A DNA stretch of 57,829 bases, taken from assembly GCF_023147585.1 (NCBI RefSeq), contig NZ_JAHXOZ010000014.1, forward strand, positions 1-57,829, given 5' to 3'. The position numbers were made by a program, and so were the translations under genes. This document shows positions 57,656 to 57,829 of the stretch, piece by piece; the stretch's first letter is position 1, and every line of letters starts with the position of its first letter. Source of the stretch: Micrococcus sp. EYE_212. Its GTDB lineage: Bacteria; Actinomycetota; Actinomycetes; Actinomycetales; Micrococcaceae. The notes under the pieces were generated by a model that was not told where the DNA came from, did no database searches, and worked only from the letters and a program-made list of their open reading frames with translations.

Positions 57656-57829
57656 CGCGGGGGGGTGCCTCTATGGTTTTCGTCAAGCCGCGAGAGCGAC
57701 TGATGATGGTGCTGGCGGGGCGGTCGGATCTTGATACAGGGTGCCATCGCGGAGCATCGCGTAAAGCACGTCGGTGCGGCGCCGGGCCAGCGCAATCAGC
57801 GCCTGGTTGTGGCGTTTGCCCTGGGCTCG
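57656..57829 (-). mobile_element. IS110-family insertion sequence, one end (incomplete)
   Basis: The right edge of the window contains the 3' end of a transposase gene and up to 27 bases of flanking IS sequence next to palindrome P3. IS110 elements lack terminal inverted repeats, so the exact boundary cannot be fixed from this sequence; 57656 is the first base after P3 and is only a guess. Confidence 0.6.
57683..57829 (-). CDS. IS110-family transposase, C-terminal fragment
   Basis: The last 48 residues of a transposase entering from the right edge. The frame reads RAQGKRHNQALIALARRRTD followed by VLYAMLRDGTLYQDP and an Ala/Pro-rich end, which is the characteristic C-terminus of the Tnp_20 domain of IS110/IS116/IS902 transposases (G-K-x-x-x-x-A-x-x-A-x-A-R-R and L-x-A-M-L-R-D-G). 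Codon use is less GC-biased than in neighbouring genes (ATT, CTT, TAT, CAA appear), consistent with acquisition. The catalytic domains lie outside the window. Confidence 0.85.
   Translation of the reverse strand, partial: RAQGKRHNQALIALARRRTDVLYAMLRDGTLYQDPTAPPAPSSVALAA

Overview
The window is chromosomal DNA of a very high-GC actinobacterium, most probably a Micrococcus (M. luteus-like) or close Micrococcaceae relative. The grounds are GC-saturated third codon positions, an Lsr2 nucleoid protein next to lysS and clpC, a PhoP-type PHO box, and frequent TAnnnT boxes 6-8 nt ahead of start codons, the signature of leaderless transcription. There is no rRNA operon, CRISPR array or prophage. No intergenic gap exceeds 300 bases, so gaps are described through the sites they hold. 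The genus call is inference.

Layout. 0.2-2.6 kb: DHA2 drug-efflux pump and MarR regulator in one operon with a dyad operator. 2.7-8.8 kb: 2-hydroxyacid dehydrogenase, lysS, a tiny membrane protein, lsr2, clpC. 8.9-9.5 kb: two small stress-type proteins (CsbD; MT0933-like). 9.6-14.8 kb: N-acetylglutamate synthase, mutY, a secreted Ser/Pro-rich protein, radA and a FUSC-type membrane protein. 14.8-21.1 kb: phosphate block, with PHO-box-driven pstSCAB converging on a PiT permease plus DUF47 partner. 21.3-29.8 kb: tRNA-Lys and assorted enzymes, including an FAD lactone oxidase translationally coupled to a PLP deaminase/aldolase. 29.9-35.6 kb: complete peptide ABC transporter with CRP-like sites. 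35.6-40.5 kb: ackA-pta, divergent from an atypical Nramp relative. 40.6-44.9 kb: thiamine-binding protein, GNAT, spermidine-synthase-like protein, universal stress protein, zincin, and tRNA-Glu/Asp/Phe. 44.9-53.6 kb: frameshifted Zn-alcohol dehydrogenase, BCCT carrier, amino-acid permease, GH13 alpha-glucosidase, MFS carrier, nitroreductase. 53.6-57.8 kb: unknown protein, exonuclease III, nadE, MarR regulator, pyrE, and the C-terminal end of an IS110-family transposase running off the right edge.

How the genes fit together. Most of the window is core housekeeping: translation, proteolysis, DNA repair, phosphate supply, acetate overflow, NAD and pyrimidine synthesis. No obvious new multi-gene system is present. 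The most unusual signals are regulatory and structural: the density of leaderless and face-to-face promoters, with a recurring artefact that places starts 9 nt too far upstream; CRP/GlxR-like sites ahead of the peptide transporter and between pta and the Nramp relative; three very long extragenic palindromes, the last abutting an IS110 end; an Nramp-like carrier without the metal-binding motifs; and two genes whose reading frames appear broken.
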